A program made the translations under genes and the position numbers. Shown piece after piece: positions 26,422 through 35,399 of a DNA stretch of 64,000 nucleotides. The stretch is from Brenneria nigrifluens DSM 30175 = ATCC 13028. Its GTDB lineage: Bacteria > Pseudomonadota > Gammaproteobacteria > Enterobacterales > Enterobacteriaceae. Below the pieces are notes generated by a model. That model ran no database searches. It was given only the letters and a program-made list of their open reading frames with translations, and was not told the origin of the DNA. Position 1 is the stretch's first letter; each line of letters starts with the position of its first letter. Location of the stretch: the NCBI RefSeq assembly GCF_005484965.1, contig NZ_CP034036.1:310001-374000 (forward strand), given 5' to 3'.

Positions 26422-27288
26422 ATGCGTAAAATCGTTGGCATGTTGATTATGCTGCTGGCAACACACGCTCAGGCGCAAGAGGCGAAAATAGAGCCAGTGC
26501 ATGATAGGCCCGCGGTGCGCGGCAGCATCATCGCCAGCCTGTTACAGCAACATGATAGTCCGTTTATTCTCTATCCGTATGAGAGTAACTATATGCTGTA
26601 TACCTACACCAGCAATATCAATAAAACCGCGATAGGGAGCTACAACTGGGCGGATGAGGCACGCAAGGATGAGGTGAATTTCCAGCTTAGCCTGGGTTTC
26701 CCGCTCTGGCGCGGTATTCTCGGCGACAATTCCCTGCTGGGCGCTTCCTATACGCAACGTTCCTGGTGGCAGTTGTCCAATAGAGGTGAGTCTTCGCCGT
26801 TTCGCGAAACCAACTATGAGCCGCAGCTTTTTCTCGGCTGGGCGACGGATTACACCTTTGCCGGCTGGACGCTGCGCGATGTGGAAGTCGGATTCAACCA
26901 CCAGTCCAACGGGCGTTCCGAACCCACATCGCGCAGTTGGAATCGCGCCTATGTCCGGCTGATGGCGCAAAACGGCGACTGGCAGGTGGATTTGAAACCC
27001 TGGATTCGCTTTTCCGACAGCGAGGACGATAATCCGGATATCGCCAAATATATGGGGTACTACCGTCTGCGCGTCGGCTACGTCTGGGGCGACAGCGTAT
27101 TCAGCGCGGAAGGTCGCTATAACTGGAACAGCGGCTACGGCGGCGGTGAACTGGGCTGGAGCTATCCGCTGACGGATCATGTGCGCTTTTACACCAAGGT
27201 ATTCAGCGGCTATGGCGAATCGCTGATTGACTATAATCACCGCCAGACCCGTTTCGGCATTGGGGTAACGCTGAACGATATGTTCTAG
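26422..27288 (+). CDS. pldA: Outer-membrane phospholipase A
   Basis: A 288-residue OmpLA precursor. The signal peptide MRKIVGMLIMLLATHAQA is cleaved before QEAKIEP. The catalytic motif GFNHQSNGRSEPTSRSWNRA lies at about residues 156-175 and carries the His and Ser of the active site plus the Asn of the triad. The barrel ends in a C-terminal Phe (NDMF) as OMP substrates of the Bam complex do. It hydrolyses phospholipids that reach the outer leaflet. Ribosome-binding site GGAGAG precedes the ATG. Confidence 0.97.
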   Translation: MRKIVGMLIMLLATHAQAQEAKIEPVHDRPAVRGSIIASLLQQHDSPFILYPYESNYMLYTYTSNINKTAIGSYNWADEARKDEVNFQLSLGFPLWRGILGDNSLLGASYTQRSWWQLSNRGESSPFRETNYEPQLFLGWATDYTFAGWTLRDVEVGFNHQSNGRSEPTSRSWNRAYVRLMAQNGDWQVDLKPWIRFSDSEDDNPDIAKYMGYYRLRVGYVWGDSVFSAEGRYNWNSGYGGGELGWSYPLTDHVRFYTKVFSGYGESLIDYNHRQTRFGIGVTLNDMF

Positions 27289-27398
27289 CGATAACCGGCG
27301 CCGAATCTAGGGAGCCGGTCCGTGAACGAATCATGGCTGCGTTGTCAAGGCGCGCTCTGCGACATTGCGCGCGTCAATCAGCATTTAACACATAAGCG

Positions 27399-27442
27399 GG
27401 TAAAACGTTGCAGTTTTACCGCATGACGCCGAAAATGGCGTC
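27399..27442 (+). terminator. Tandem stem-loops between pldA and recQ
   Basis: Two hairpins stand in tandem: GGTAAAAC-GTTGCA-GTTTTACC (27399-27420) and GACGCC-GAAAAT-GGCGTC (27425-27442), the second followed by TGTTT. They lie about 110 bases after the pldA stop and just before recQ. The weak T run makes termination plausible but not certain. Confidence 0.4.
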
Positions 27443-27469
27443 TGTTTGATTTCAGCGGATGGGGAAGGC

Positions 27470-29302
27470 GTGTCTACGGCGGAAGTATTAAATAAAGAAG
27501 CGCTGGCCGTTCAGGTTTTGCGGGATACGTTCGGCTACCAGCAATTCCGGCCGGGCCAGCAGGAAATTATCAATGCGACCATCAGCGGGCGGGATTGTCT
27601 GGTGATTATGCCCACCGGCGGGGGGAAATCCCTGTGCTATCAAATTCCCGCTCTGGTGATGGACGGCCTGACGCTGGTGGTTTCCCCGCTGATTTCACTG
27701 ATGAAGGATCAGGTCGATCAGCTCCAGGCTTATGGCGTGTCGGCGGCCTGCCTCAACTCGACGCAAACCCGCGAACAGCAGCACGAGGTGATGGCCGGCT
27801 GCCGTTCCGGGCAGATCAAGCTGCTGTATATCGCCCCCGAACGCCTGACCACCGACAGCTTCCTCGACCACCTTATCCACTGGCGGCCGTCGCTGATTGC
27901 GGTGGATGAAGCGCACTGTATTTCCCAATGGGGTCACGACTTCCGCCCCGAATACCGGGCGCTGGGGCAGGTGAAGCAGCATTTCCCCGGCCTGCCGGTG
28001 ATAGCGCTGACCGCCACCGCCGATGAAACCACGCGGAGCGATATCGTACGCCTGCTCGATCTGCAATCGCCGCTGGTGCAGATCAGCAGTTTTGACCGGC
28101 CGAATATCCGCTATACGCTGGTGGAAAAATTCAAGCCGCTCGATCAGCTGTGGATGTTCGTTCAGGGGCAGCGCGGCAAAAGCGGCATTATCTACTGCAA
28201 CAGCCGGGCCAAGGTGGAGGATATCAGCGCCCGCCTGCAAAGCCGCGGGCTGAGCGTGGCGGCATACCATGCCGGGCTGGACAACGAGCGCCGGGCGCAG
28301 GTGCAGGAAGCCTTCCAGCGCGACGATCTGCAGGTGGTGGTGGCGACCGTGGCCTTCGGCATGGGCATCAACAAGCCCAACGTGCGCTTTGTGGTGCATT
28401 TCGATATTCCGCGCAATATTGAATCCTACTATCAGGAAACCGGGCGCGCCGGGCGGGACGGCCTGGCGGCGGAAGCGGCGCTGTTTTACGACCCGGCAGA
28501 TATGGCATGGCTGCGGCGCTGTCTGGAAGAGAAACCGGCCGGACAGCAACTGGACATTGAACGCCATAAACTGAATGCGATGGGCGCGTTTGCCGAGGCG
28601 CAAACCTGCCGCCGTCTGGTCTTGCTCAACTATTTCGGCGAGGGCCGCCAGCAGGCGTGCGGCAACTGCGACATCTGCCTCGACCCTCCCAAGCGCTATG
28701 ACGGACTGGTGGAGGCGCAAAAAGCGCTCTCCTGCGTGTATCGGGTCGGGCAGCGCTTTGGGATGGGGTATATCGTCGAAGTGTTGCGCGGGGCGAATAA
28801 CCAGCGCATCCGTGAATTCGCTCATGACAAGCTGCCGGTGTACGGCATCGGGCGCGATAAATCTCAGGAGCACTGGGTCAGCGTGTTGCGCCAGCTGATT
28901 CATCTGGGGCTGCTGCAGCAGAATATCGCCCAGTACTCGGCGTTACAGCTCACCGAGTCGGCCCGTCCGGTGCTGCGCGGCGAAGTGCCGTTGCAGCTGG
29001 CGGTGCCGCGGGTGATTAACCTGAAGCCGCGCGCCGCCAGCCAGAAGTCTTACGGCGGAAACTACGATCGTAAGCTGTTCGCCAAACTGCGCAAATTGCG
29101 CAAGTCCATTGCCGATGAGGCCAACATTCCGCCTTACGTGGTGTTCAGCGACGCCACCCTGCTGGAGATGGCCGAACTGATGCCGATCACCGCCGCGGAG
29201 CTGTTGAATATCAACGGCGTCGGACATCGCAAGCTGGAGCGTTTCGGCGCGCCGTTTATGTCGGTGATCCGCGATCACGTTGATAATGGCGACGACGAGT
29301 AG
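27470..29302 (+). CDS. recQ: ATP-dependent DNA helicase RecQ
   Basis: A 610-residue superfamily 2 helicase of the RecF recombination pathway. It carries motif 0 GYQQFRPGQQEII, Walker A PTGGGKS, the DEAH box VDEAHCISQWGHDFRPEY, motif VI QETGRAGRDG, the zinc site (Cys-rich ACGNCDICLDPP), a winged helix and a C-terminal HRDC domain (about 530-605). A GTG at 27470 (VSTAEVLNKEAL) after GGGGAAGG gives the E. coli length; the frame is open upstream to 27446. Confidence 0.97.
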   Translation: MSTAEVLNKEALAVQVLRDTFGYQQFRPGQQEIINATISGRDCLVIMPTGGGKSLCYQIPALVMDGLTLVVSPLISLMKDQVDQLQAYGVSAACLNSTQTREQQHEVMAGCRSGQIKLLYIAPERLTTDSFLDHLIHWRPSLIAVDEAHCISQWGHDFRPEYRALGQVKQHFPGLPVIALTATADETTRSDIVRLLDLQSPLVQISSFDRPNIRYTLVEKFKPLDQLWMFVQGQRGKSGIIYCNSRAKVEDISARLQSRGLSVAAYHAGLDNERRAQVQEAFQRDDLQVVVATVAFGMGINKPNVRFVVHFDIPRNIESYYQETGRAGRDGLAAEAALFYDPADMAWLRRCLEEKPAGQQLDIERHKLNAMGAFAEAQTCRRLVLLNYFGEGRQQACGNCDICLDPPKRYDGLVEAQKALSCVYRVGQRFGMGYIVEVLRGANNQRIREFAHDKLPVYGIGRDKSQEHWVSVLRQLIHLGLLQQNIAQYSALQLTESARPVLRGEVPLQLAVPRVINLKPRAASQKSYGGNYDRKLFAKLRKLRKSIADEANIPPYVVFSDATLLEMAELMPITAAELLNINGVGHRKLERFGAPFMSVIRDHVDNGDDE

Positions 29303-29321
29303 CGTCCGGCAGCCGGCACGC

Positions 29322-29942
29322 TCACGCTTTTCTGGCGCTTGCCAGCAGCGCGCCGACCAGGATAAACAGCGAGCCAAAAATCCGATTCAGCATCCGCATC
29401 TGCCGGGCGCCTCTCAGCCAGCCGGCGATGCGCTTGGCCAGCGTGGCATAACCGATCATCACCATGATATCGACGATAATGGTGGTGGCGCCCAAAACCA
29501 GATACTGTGCGGCTTGTGGTTGATGCTGGATGATAAACTGCGGAAACAGCGCCGCCAGAAACACGATGCTTTTCGGGTTGGTCAGATTAACCAGCACCGC
29601 GCGCTTCAATAGCCTGCGGCGCGGCATGGCGCCGGCCAGCGCATGCATATCCAGCGAGCCTGCCGCGCGCCACTGCTGGATCCCCAGCCAGATCAGGTAC
29701 GCAGCCCCCAGCCATTTCAGCAGGTCGAAAATCAGCACGGACTGCGCCAGCAGCGCCCCCAGCCCGACGCCCACCAGCACGATGTGTACCGCCAGACCGA
29801 TCTGTAAACCGGTTATCGAGGCGATGGTGCCGCGATAACCGTGGCTGATGCCGGTACTCATGGTATTGATGGCGCCCGAACCGGGCGAAAGGCTGAGGAT
29901 AAGCGTCGTCAGTAAATAGGTTAACCACCAGTCTATGGTCAC
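29322..29942 (-). CDS. rhtB: Homoserine/threonine exporter of the LysE/RhtB family
   Basis: A 206-residue six-helix exporter. The N-terminus TIDWWLTYLLTTLILSLSPG and the following GAINTMSTG motif identify RhtB; a GTG at 29942 gives exactly the E. coli length. Family members export homoserine, homoserine lactone and threonine. Convergent with recQ and divergent from pldB. E. coli has rhtC beside it, but no rhtC is present here. Confidence 0.92.
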   Translation of the reverse strand: MTIDWWLTYLLTTLILSLSPGSGAINTMSTGISHGYRGTIASITGLQIGLAVHIVLVGVGLGALLAQSVLIFDLLKWLGAAYLIWLGIQQWRAAGSLDMHALAGAMPRRRLLKRAVLVNLTNPKSIVFLAALFPQFIIQHQPQAAQYLVLGATTIIVDIMVMIGYATLAKRIAGWLRGARQMRMLNRIFGSLFILVGALLASARKA

Positions 29943-30128
29943 TTGCGAATGCTCCCGGAAATTTTTGATGGCGGGCTTATCCCTGCCCGCCACCCTACGG
30001 GCCAACGCATTGCGTTGTTGAAAATCGCTCCCTGCGATTTTTTATGCCACAATACGCCGATGCATATATTTTCGCTATAGCTCAAAATCCGTTCCGATAG
30101 CTTTACTGGCCTGCGCCGGAGTGTGTGG

Positions 30129-31121
30129 ATGACTCGGTATCTCAATAGCCTGTTAACGCGTGAAGCGCAGTTTTCTGCCTTTGCTACCGGGGCGTTGCTG
30201 GATTTCTGGCGTCAGCGCGAAGAAGGGGAATTTATCGGCGTCGATAATGTGCCGATCCGCTTTGTGCGTTTTAGCGCGCCGCAGCACGATAAAATCGTCG
30301 TGGTGTTCCCCGGACGTATTGAAAGCTATGTAAAATACGGCGAAGTGGCTTACGATCTCTTCCATAACGGCTATGACGTACTGATGATGGATCATCGCGG
30401 GCAGGGGCGTTCCGGGCGCCTGCTCGAAGATAGCCACCGCGGGCATGTCGTACGTTTCAGCGACTATGTGGATGATGTCGAACTGCTGTGGCAACGGCAG
30501 ATTGCCCCGCAGGCGCATAGCCGTCGATTTGCGCTGGCTCATTCGATGGGCGGCGCGATCCTGGCCCGGTTTCTGGCGCGCCGGCCGCGGGCTTTCGATG
30601 CCGTGGCGCTCTGCGCGCCGATGTGCGGCATTCATCTGCCGATGCCAAACTGGCTGGCATGGCGCATCGTCGACTGGGCGGAACGCCGCCCCGCGATACG
30701 CGACTATTATGCCATCGGCACCGGGCAGTGGCGGCCGTTGCCTTATGTGGTCAATATGCTGACCCACAGCCGCGAGCGCTACCGGCGCAGCGTCAGATTT
30801 TATGCGGATTCCCCGGAGCTGCGTGTTGGCGGCCCGACCTACCATTGGGTACGCGAAGCGCTGACGGTAGGCCGGGAGTTGCTGGAGCAGGCCGCAGATA
30901 TCACTACGCCGTTGCTGTTGTTGCAGGCGGAAGAAGATCGGGTGGTGGATAACCGCAGCCAGGATCGGTTTTGTCAGGCTCTGGCGCAGAGCGGCCACCC
31001 CTGTGCGGGCGGGACACCCCGGATTATCAAAGGGGCGCGGCATGAGATTCTGTTTGAGAAAGATAACATTCGTGCTCAGGCATTCGAGCTGATTCTGGAG
31101 CATTTTGCTCGCTATTATTAA
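30129..31121 (+). CDS. pldB: Lysophospholipase L2
   Basis: A 330-residue alpha/beta hydrolase. The nucleophile elbow is LAHSMGGAI near residues 138-146, the oxyanion region is PGRIESYVKYGE, and the late GARHEILFEKDN carries the catalytic His. It removes the remaining acyl chain from lysophospholipids at the inner membrane. ATG 30129 is preferred over the GTG two codons upstream. Followed 29 bases later by yigL, as in E. coli. Confidence 0.95.
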   Translation: MTRYLNSLLTREAQFSAFATGALLDFWRQREEGEFIGVDNVPIRFVRFSAPQHDKIVVVFPGRIESYVKYGEVAYDLFHNGYDVLMMDHRGQGRSGRLLEDSHRGHVVRFSDYVDDVELLWQRQIAPQAHSRRFALAHSMGGAILARFLARRPRAFDAVALCAPMCGIHLPMPNWLAWRIVDWAERRPAIRDYYAIGTGQWRPLPYVVNMLTHSRERYRRSVRFYADSPELRVGGPTYHWVREALTVGRELLEQAADITTPLLLLQAEEDRVVDNRSQDRFCQALAQSGHPCAGGTPRIIKGARHEILFEKDNIRAQAFELILEHFARYY

Positions 31122-31150
31122 ATTACCACCAGAGGTTGGATCTCACCGTT

Positions 31151-31951
31151 ATGTACCATGTCGTAGCTTCCGATTTAGATGGCACCCTGTTATCGCCCGA
31201 CCATACGCTCTCCTCCTATGCGAAAGAAACCCTCAGGCTATTGACCGAAAAGGGGATTCATTTTGTCTTTGCGACGGGGCGGCACCATATGGATGTGGCG
31301 CAAATCCGCGACGGTCTGGGCATCAGCGCCTTTATGATCACCTCCAACGGCGCGCGGGTGCACAACACCCGGGGCGATCTGATCTTCAGCCATAATCTGG
31401 ATCAGGACATCGCCCGCGATCTTTACGGCGTGGCGCACCACAACCCGGATATGCTGACGCACGTTTACCGCGACGATGAGTGGTTTATGAACCGTCAGAG
31501 TCCGGAGGAGGAGCGTTTTTTTAAAGAGTCGGTGTTTAAGTACCAACTGTTCGAACCCGGCCTGCTGGAGACCGGTGGCGTCAGCAAGATCTTCTTCACC
31601 TGCGATTCCCACGAGCAGTTGCTGACGCTGGAAGAGGCGATCAACGCGCGCTGGGGCGATCGCGTCAATGTGAGCTTTTCCACGCTGACCTGCCTGGAAG
31701 TGATGGCCGGCGGGGTATCCAAAGGTCACGCGCTGGAGCAGGTGGCGAAGATCATCGGTTTTTCGCTGCGCGAGTGCATCGCTTTCGGCGACGGTATGAA
31801 CGACTACGAAATGCTGTCGATGGCGGGCAAAGGCTGCATCATGCAAAACGCCCATCAGCGTTTGAAGAATTTGCTGCCTGAGCTGGAGGTGATCGGTAGC
31901 AACGCGGAAAGCGCGGTGCCGAACTACCTGCGGGATTTGTTTCTGAGATAA
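31151..31951 (+). CDS. yigL: HAD-superfamily (Cof-type) phosphatase YigL
   Basis: A 266-residue Cof/IIB HAD phosphatase. Motif I is VASDLDGTLLSPDH (residues 5-18), motif II is ITSNGARV, Lys is in GGVSKGHAL, and motif IV is AFGDGMNDYEMLSMAG. In E. coli YigL dephosphorylates pyridoxal phosphate and sugar phosphates and helps relieve sugar-phosphate stress under SgrS control. The start MYHVVASDLDGT is chosen over an in-frame start five codons upstream because it matches the family. Confidence 0.95.
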   Translation: MYHVVASDLDGTLLSPDHTLSSYAKETLRLLTEKGIHFVFATGRHHMDVAQIRDGLGISAFMITSNGARVHNTRGDLIFSHNLDQDIARDLYGVAHHNPDMLTHVYRDDEWFMNRQSPEEERFFKESVFKYQLFEPGLLETGGVSKIFFTCDSHEQLLTLEEAINARWGDRVNVSFSTLTCLEVMAGGVSKGHALEQVAKIIGFSLRECIAFGDGMNDYEMLSMAGKGCIMQNAHQRLKNLLPELEVIGSNAESAVPNYLRDLFLR

Positions 31952-31954
31952 CGC

Positions 31955-31996
31955 TTTTCTCTGTCGAGAGAAAGGCGGCGTCGACGGGACGCCGCC
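31955..31996. terminator. Paired stem-loops between yigL and glpT
   Basis: TTTCTCT-GTCG-AGAGAAA (31955-31973) is followed immediately by GGCGGCGTC-GACGG-GACGCCGCC (31974-31996). The convergent genes yigL and glpT end on either side. No T run follows either hairpin on the plus strand, so the role as a two-way transcription barrier is inferred from position and stem strength. Confidence 0.45.
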
Positions 31997-32019
31997 AGAG
32001 GGATGCTTACAAAACGGGA

Positions 32020-33369
32020 TTATGCCTGCCTGGCTAACTCTTCCTTATGCTTTTTCTCACTGAACATCACTATGATAAGCAAAGCCACCGCCAGAATACT
32101 GCCGCCGATCATCACCATAAAGCCGCCGTCCCAGCCGAAAAAGTCCACGGTGTAGCCGACGATGGCGCTGGCGGCGACGGAACCGCCGAGATAACCGAAC
32201 AGACCGGTGAACCCAGCCGCCGTGCCCGCGGCTTTCTTCGGCGCCAGTTCCAGCGCATGCAGGCCGATCAGCATCACCGGTCCGTAGATCAGGAAGCCGA
32301 TGATAATCATGCACGCCATATCCACATGCGGATTGCCCGCCGGGTTCATCCAGTATACGACGGTGGCGATGGTGACCAGGGTCATAAAGAACACGCCGGT
32401 TGCGCCGCGGTTGCCTTTAAACACCTTGTCGGACATCCAGCCGCACAGCAGCGTGCCGGGAATGCCTGCATATTCGTAGAAGAAATAGGCCCAGGAGGAT
32501 TTGTCCAGCGCGAAATGTTTTACCTCTTTCAGATAGGTCGGAGACCAGTCGAGAATGCCATAGCGCAGCAGGTAAACAAATACGTTGGCGATGGCGATGT
32601 ACCACAGCAGCCGGTTGGGAAAAACGTACTGCATAAAGATTTGCTTTGCGGTCAGCTCCTCTTCGTTTTTCTCATTATAATCAACAGGATAGTCGTTTTT
32701 ATACTCTTCGATCGAGGGTAAGCCGCAGGATTGCGGCGTATCTCGCATCAGGGCAAAAGCGATCAGCGCGACCAGAATGGCGGCAAACGCGGGCATATAC
32801 AGGGCGGCTTTCCAGTCGTTAAACCAGGCCATCCCCAGCAGAAACAGCAGCGGTGGAATACCGCCGCCGACGTTATGCGCGCAGTTCCAGATGGAAACGA
32901 TGCCGCCGCGTTCCTTTTTCGACCACCAGTGCACCATGGTGCGTCCGCACGGCGGCCAACCCATGCCTTGAAACCAGCCGCACAGGAACAGCAGCACGAA
33001 CATGATCGCAATGCTGGAGGTGGCCCAGGGCACGAACCCCATAAACAGCATGACCGCCGACGCCAGTATCAGGCCCGCGGGCAGGAACACGCGCGGATTG
33101 GAGCGGTCGGAGACCGAACCCATGATAAATTTGGAAAAGCCGTAGGCGATCGAAATGCCGGATAGCGCGAAACCGAGATCGCCGCGCGAGAACCCTTGTT
33201 CGATCAGGAATGGCATCGCCAGAGCGAAATTTTTGCGCACCAGATAGTATGCGGCATAGCCAAAGAAGATGCCCATGAAAATTTGCCAGCGCAGACGACG
33301 ATACAGTGGATCGACCCGATCTGCCGCGACGCGGGGCTGGTGTGTGGCGGGTTTAAAAATACTCAGCAT
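32020..33369 (-). CDS. glpT: Glycerol-3-phosphate:phosphate antiporter
   Basis: A 449-residue MFS antiporter of twelve helices that imports sn-glycerol-3-phosphate in exchange for phosphate. It begins MLSIFKPATHQPRVAADRVD and is close to E. coli GlpT throughout, including WQIFMGIFFGYAAYYLVRKN (residues 29-48) with substrate-binding Arg45. A longer in-frame start at 33390 is not conserved. Divergent from glpABC across a shared 311-base control region. glpQ, which follows glpT in E. coli, is absent here. Confidence 0.97.
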   Translation of the reverse strand: MLSIFKPATHQPRVAADRVDPLYRRLRWQIFMGIFFGYAAYYLVRKNFALAMPFLIEQGFSRGDLGFALSGISIAYGFSKFIMGSVSDRSNPRVFLPAGLILASAVMLFMGFVPWATSSIAIMFVLLFLCGWFQGMGWPPCGRTMVHWWSKKERGGIVSIWNCAHNVGGGIPPLLFLLGMAWFNDWKAALYMPAFAAILVALIAFALMRDTPQSCGLPSIEEYKNDYPVDYNEKNEEELTAKQIFMQYVFPNRLLWYIAIANVFVYLLRYGILDWSPTYLKEVKHFALDKSSWAYFFYEYAGIPGTLLCGWMSDKVFKGNRGATGVFFMTLVTIATVVYWMNPAGNPHVDMACMIIIGFLIYGPVMLIGLHALELAPKKAAGTAAGFTGLFGYLGGSVAASAIVGYTVDFFGWDGGFMVMIGGSILAVALLIIVMFSEKKHKEELARQA

Positions 33370-33680
33370 TGCTGTCTCCAATACGCCCAAAAACGATAAT
33401 TTTTTGTTCTATAACGAAGGTGATTTTATTTAATTCCGCCCTTTTCATCTGTGAGTTATCGCTCAAATGTTACATTTTTATGAAGGTATGACATTTTTCC
33501 GTACTTAAATTAACAATGCTTATGCAATTGCGGAATTGATTTTGGTGATGTCAATCACATATATGACTTTTAATGACTATTTCATTTTCGTTTTATGTTC
33601 GTTTTTGCTCTTTATCAAACGTTAACCTTATATTTTGTGTCCCAATAGCACTATGTAACGAGTCGCAGATAAGAGGGCGT
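33370..33680. promoter_or_regulatory. glpT-glpABC divergent control region
   Basis: The region is AT-rich and has no gene. A CRP site is listed separately at 33544. GlpR-like half sites appear as TTTTCGTT (33585-33592) and ATGTTCGTT (33595-33603), 20-base-spaced in the style of tandem GlpR operators. A weaker CRP-like sequence, TGTGAGTTATCGCTCA, starts at 33450. This fits the known regulation by glycerol-3-phosphate (GlpR) and cAMP, plus anaerobic control of glpABC, although I see no certain FNR or ArcA box. Confidence 0.55.
33544..33559. promoter_or_regulatory. CRP-cAMP site between glpT and glpA
   Basis: GGTGA-TGTCAA-TCACA matches the TGTGA-N6-TCACA consensus at 9 of 10 informative positions. 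It is centred about 130 bases upstream of the glpA ATG and about 180 upstream of the glpT ATG, and could serve either promoter. Confidence 0.65.
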
Positions 33681-35399
33681 ATGCAAAATAGTGGGTCATA
33701 CCGGGAAACCGACGTCATTGTGATTGGCGGTGGGGCGACGGGCGCGGGAACCGTACGGGATTGCGCGCTGCGGGGGTTACGCTGCCTGTTGATCGAACGC
33801 TTTGACATCGCCACCGGCGCCACCGGGCGCAACCATGGTTTGTTGCACAGCGGATCGCGCTATGCGGTGACGGACGGCGAGTCCGCGCGTGAATGTATTG
33901 AAGAAAACCAGGTGCTCAAACGCATAGCCCGCCACTGCGTGGAACCGACGGACGGCCTGTTTCTGACCTTGCCGGAAGACGATCTCGCCTATCAGGGCCA
34001 ATTTATCGCCGCCTGCCGACAGGCGGGGATCAACGCCCAGGCGATTGATCCCCAGGAGGCGCTGCGTCTGGAGCCTGCCGCCAACCCGACGCTGATTGGC
34101 GCGGTTCGGGTGCCGGACGGCACCATCGATCCTTTCCGCCTGACCTCGGCCAATATCATCGACGCCGCTGAGCACGGCGCCGAGGTGCTGACTTATCATG
34201 AGGTTATCGGTTTGATCCGCCAGGGCGACCGCATCACCGGAGTGCGCGTTTTCGACCATAAAAACGCCGTCGCCGTCGAGATACACGCCCAGGTGGTGGT
34301 CAACGCCGCGGGTATCTGGGGACAACATATCGCCGAGTATGCCGATCTGCGCGTACGCATGTTCCCGGCGAAAGGGGCGCTGCTGATTTTGGGACACCGC
34401 ATCAACAACATGGTGATTAACCGCTGCCGCAAACCGGCCGATGCCGACATTCTGGTGCCGGGAGACACCATTTCTCTGATCGGCACCACCTCGACCCATA
34501 TCGATTACGATCAGATCGATAATATGACGGTCACGCCCGCGGAAGTGGAAATCCTGATGCGCGAAGGCGCCAAATTGGCGCCGCAGTTGGCGGACACGCG
34601 CATTCTCCGCGCCTATGCGGGGGTGCGCCCGCTGGTGGCGAACGACAGTGACCCCAGCGGACGCAGCGTCAGCCGCGGCATTGTGCTGCTCGACCATGCC
34701 AGCCGCGATGGTCTGGAGGGGTTTGTTACCATCACCGGCGGTAAGCTGATGACCTATCGGCTGATGGCCGAGTGGGTGACGGATAAAATCTGTGAAAAGC
34801 TGGGCTGCGACGTGGCCTGTACCACGGCGCAGACGCCGTTGCCCGGTTCGGAACCCGGCACGGAGCGCGCGGCCCCTCAATCCACCGCGCGCCGCTCCGC
34901 CTCCGCCGGGCATTTCTCCGCGCCCAAAAGCCCGTTATCGGAACCCAAAAACAGCGTGTTTCCGTTGTCCGCGCCGCTGCGCGGATCGGCGATTTACCGC
35001 CATGGCGAACGCGCCGGGCGTTTGCTGTCCGGCGAGCGTCTGGACGGCAGTCTGGTCTGCGAGTGCGAAGCCGTTACCGCCGGCGAAGTGCGTTACGCGG
35101 TGGAATCGCTCCAGGTTAATAATCTGATTGATTTACGCCGCCGCACCCGCGTCGGAATGGGAACCTGCCAGGGCGAGCTTTGCGCCTGCCGGGCCGCGGG
35201 ATTGCTGTGCCGGCTGGGGCGGTCGGCGCCGGAGCAATCCATCGTCCAGCTCAGCCAGTTTCTCAATGAGCGCTGGAAAGGCATTCGCCCGGTCGCCTGG
35301 GGCAATACCCTGCGTGAAAGCGAGTTTACCAGCTGGGTATATCAGGGATTGTGCGGCCTGACGGCCGATGACGCGCGGGAGGAACAGCATGCGGTATGA
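33681..35399 (+). CDS. glpA: Anaerobic glycerol-3-phosphate dehydrogenase subunit A
   Basis: A 572-residue FAD-dependent catalytic subunit that oxidises glycerol-3-phosphate to dihydroxyacetone phosphate and passes electrons through GlpC to menaquinone. The FAD motif VIVIGGGATGAG starts at residue 11. The C-terminal [2Fe-2S] BFD-like domain has VCECEAVTAGE and GMGTCQGELCACRAAG. ATG 33681 gives the conserved start; the frame is open 36 codons further. It is about 30 residues longer than E. coli GlpA because of a Ser/Pro/Ala-rich insertion near residues 390-430 between the FAD and iron-sulfur domains. Confidence 0.95.
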   Translation: MQNSGSYRETDVIVIGGGATGAGTVRDCALRGLRCLLIERFDIATGATGRNHGLLHSGSRYAVTDGESARECIEENQVLKRIARHCVEPTDGLFLTLPEDDLAYQGQFIAACRQAGINAQAIDPQEALRLEPAANPTLIGAVRVPDGTIDPFRLTSANIIDAAEHGAEVLTYHEVIGLIRQGDRITGVRVFDHKNAVAVEIHAQVVVNAAGIWGQHIAEYADLRVRMFPAKGALLILGHRINNMVINRCRKPADADILVPGDTISLIGTTSTHIDYDQIDNMTVTPAEVEILMREGAKLAPQLADTRILRAYAGVRPLVANDSDPSGRSVSRGIVLLDHASRDGLEGFVTITGGKLMTYRLMAEWVTDKICEKLGCDVACTTAQTPLPGSEPGTERAAPQSTARRSASAGHFSAPKSPLSEPKNSVFPLSAPLRGSAIYRHGERAGRLLSGERLDGSLVCECEAVTAGEVRYAVESLQVNNLIDLRRRTRVGMGTCQGELCACRAAGLLCRLGRSAPEQSIVQLSQFLNERWKGIRPVAWGNTLRESEFTSWVYQGLCGLTADDAREEQHAV

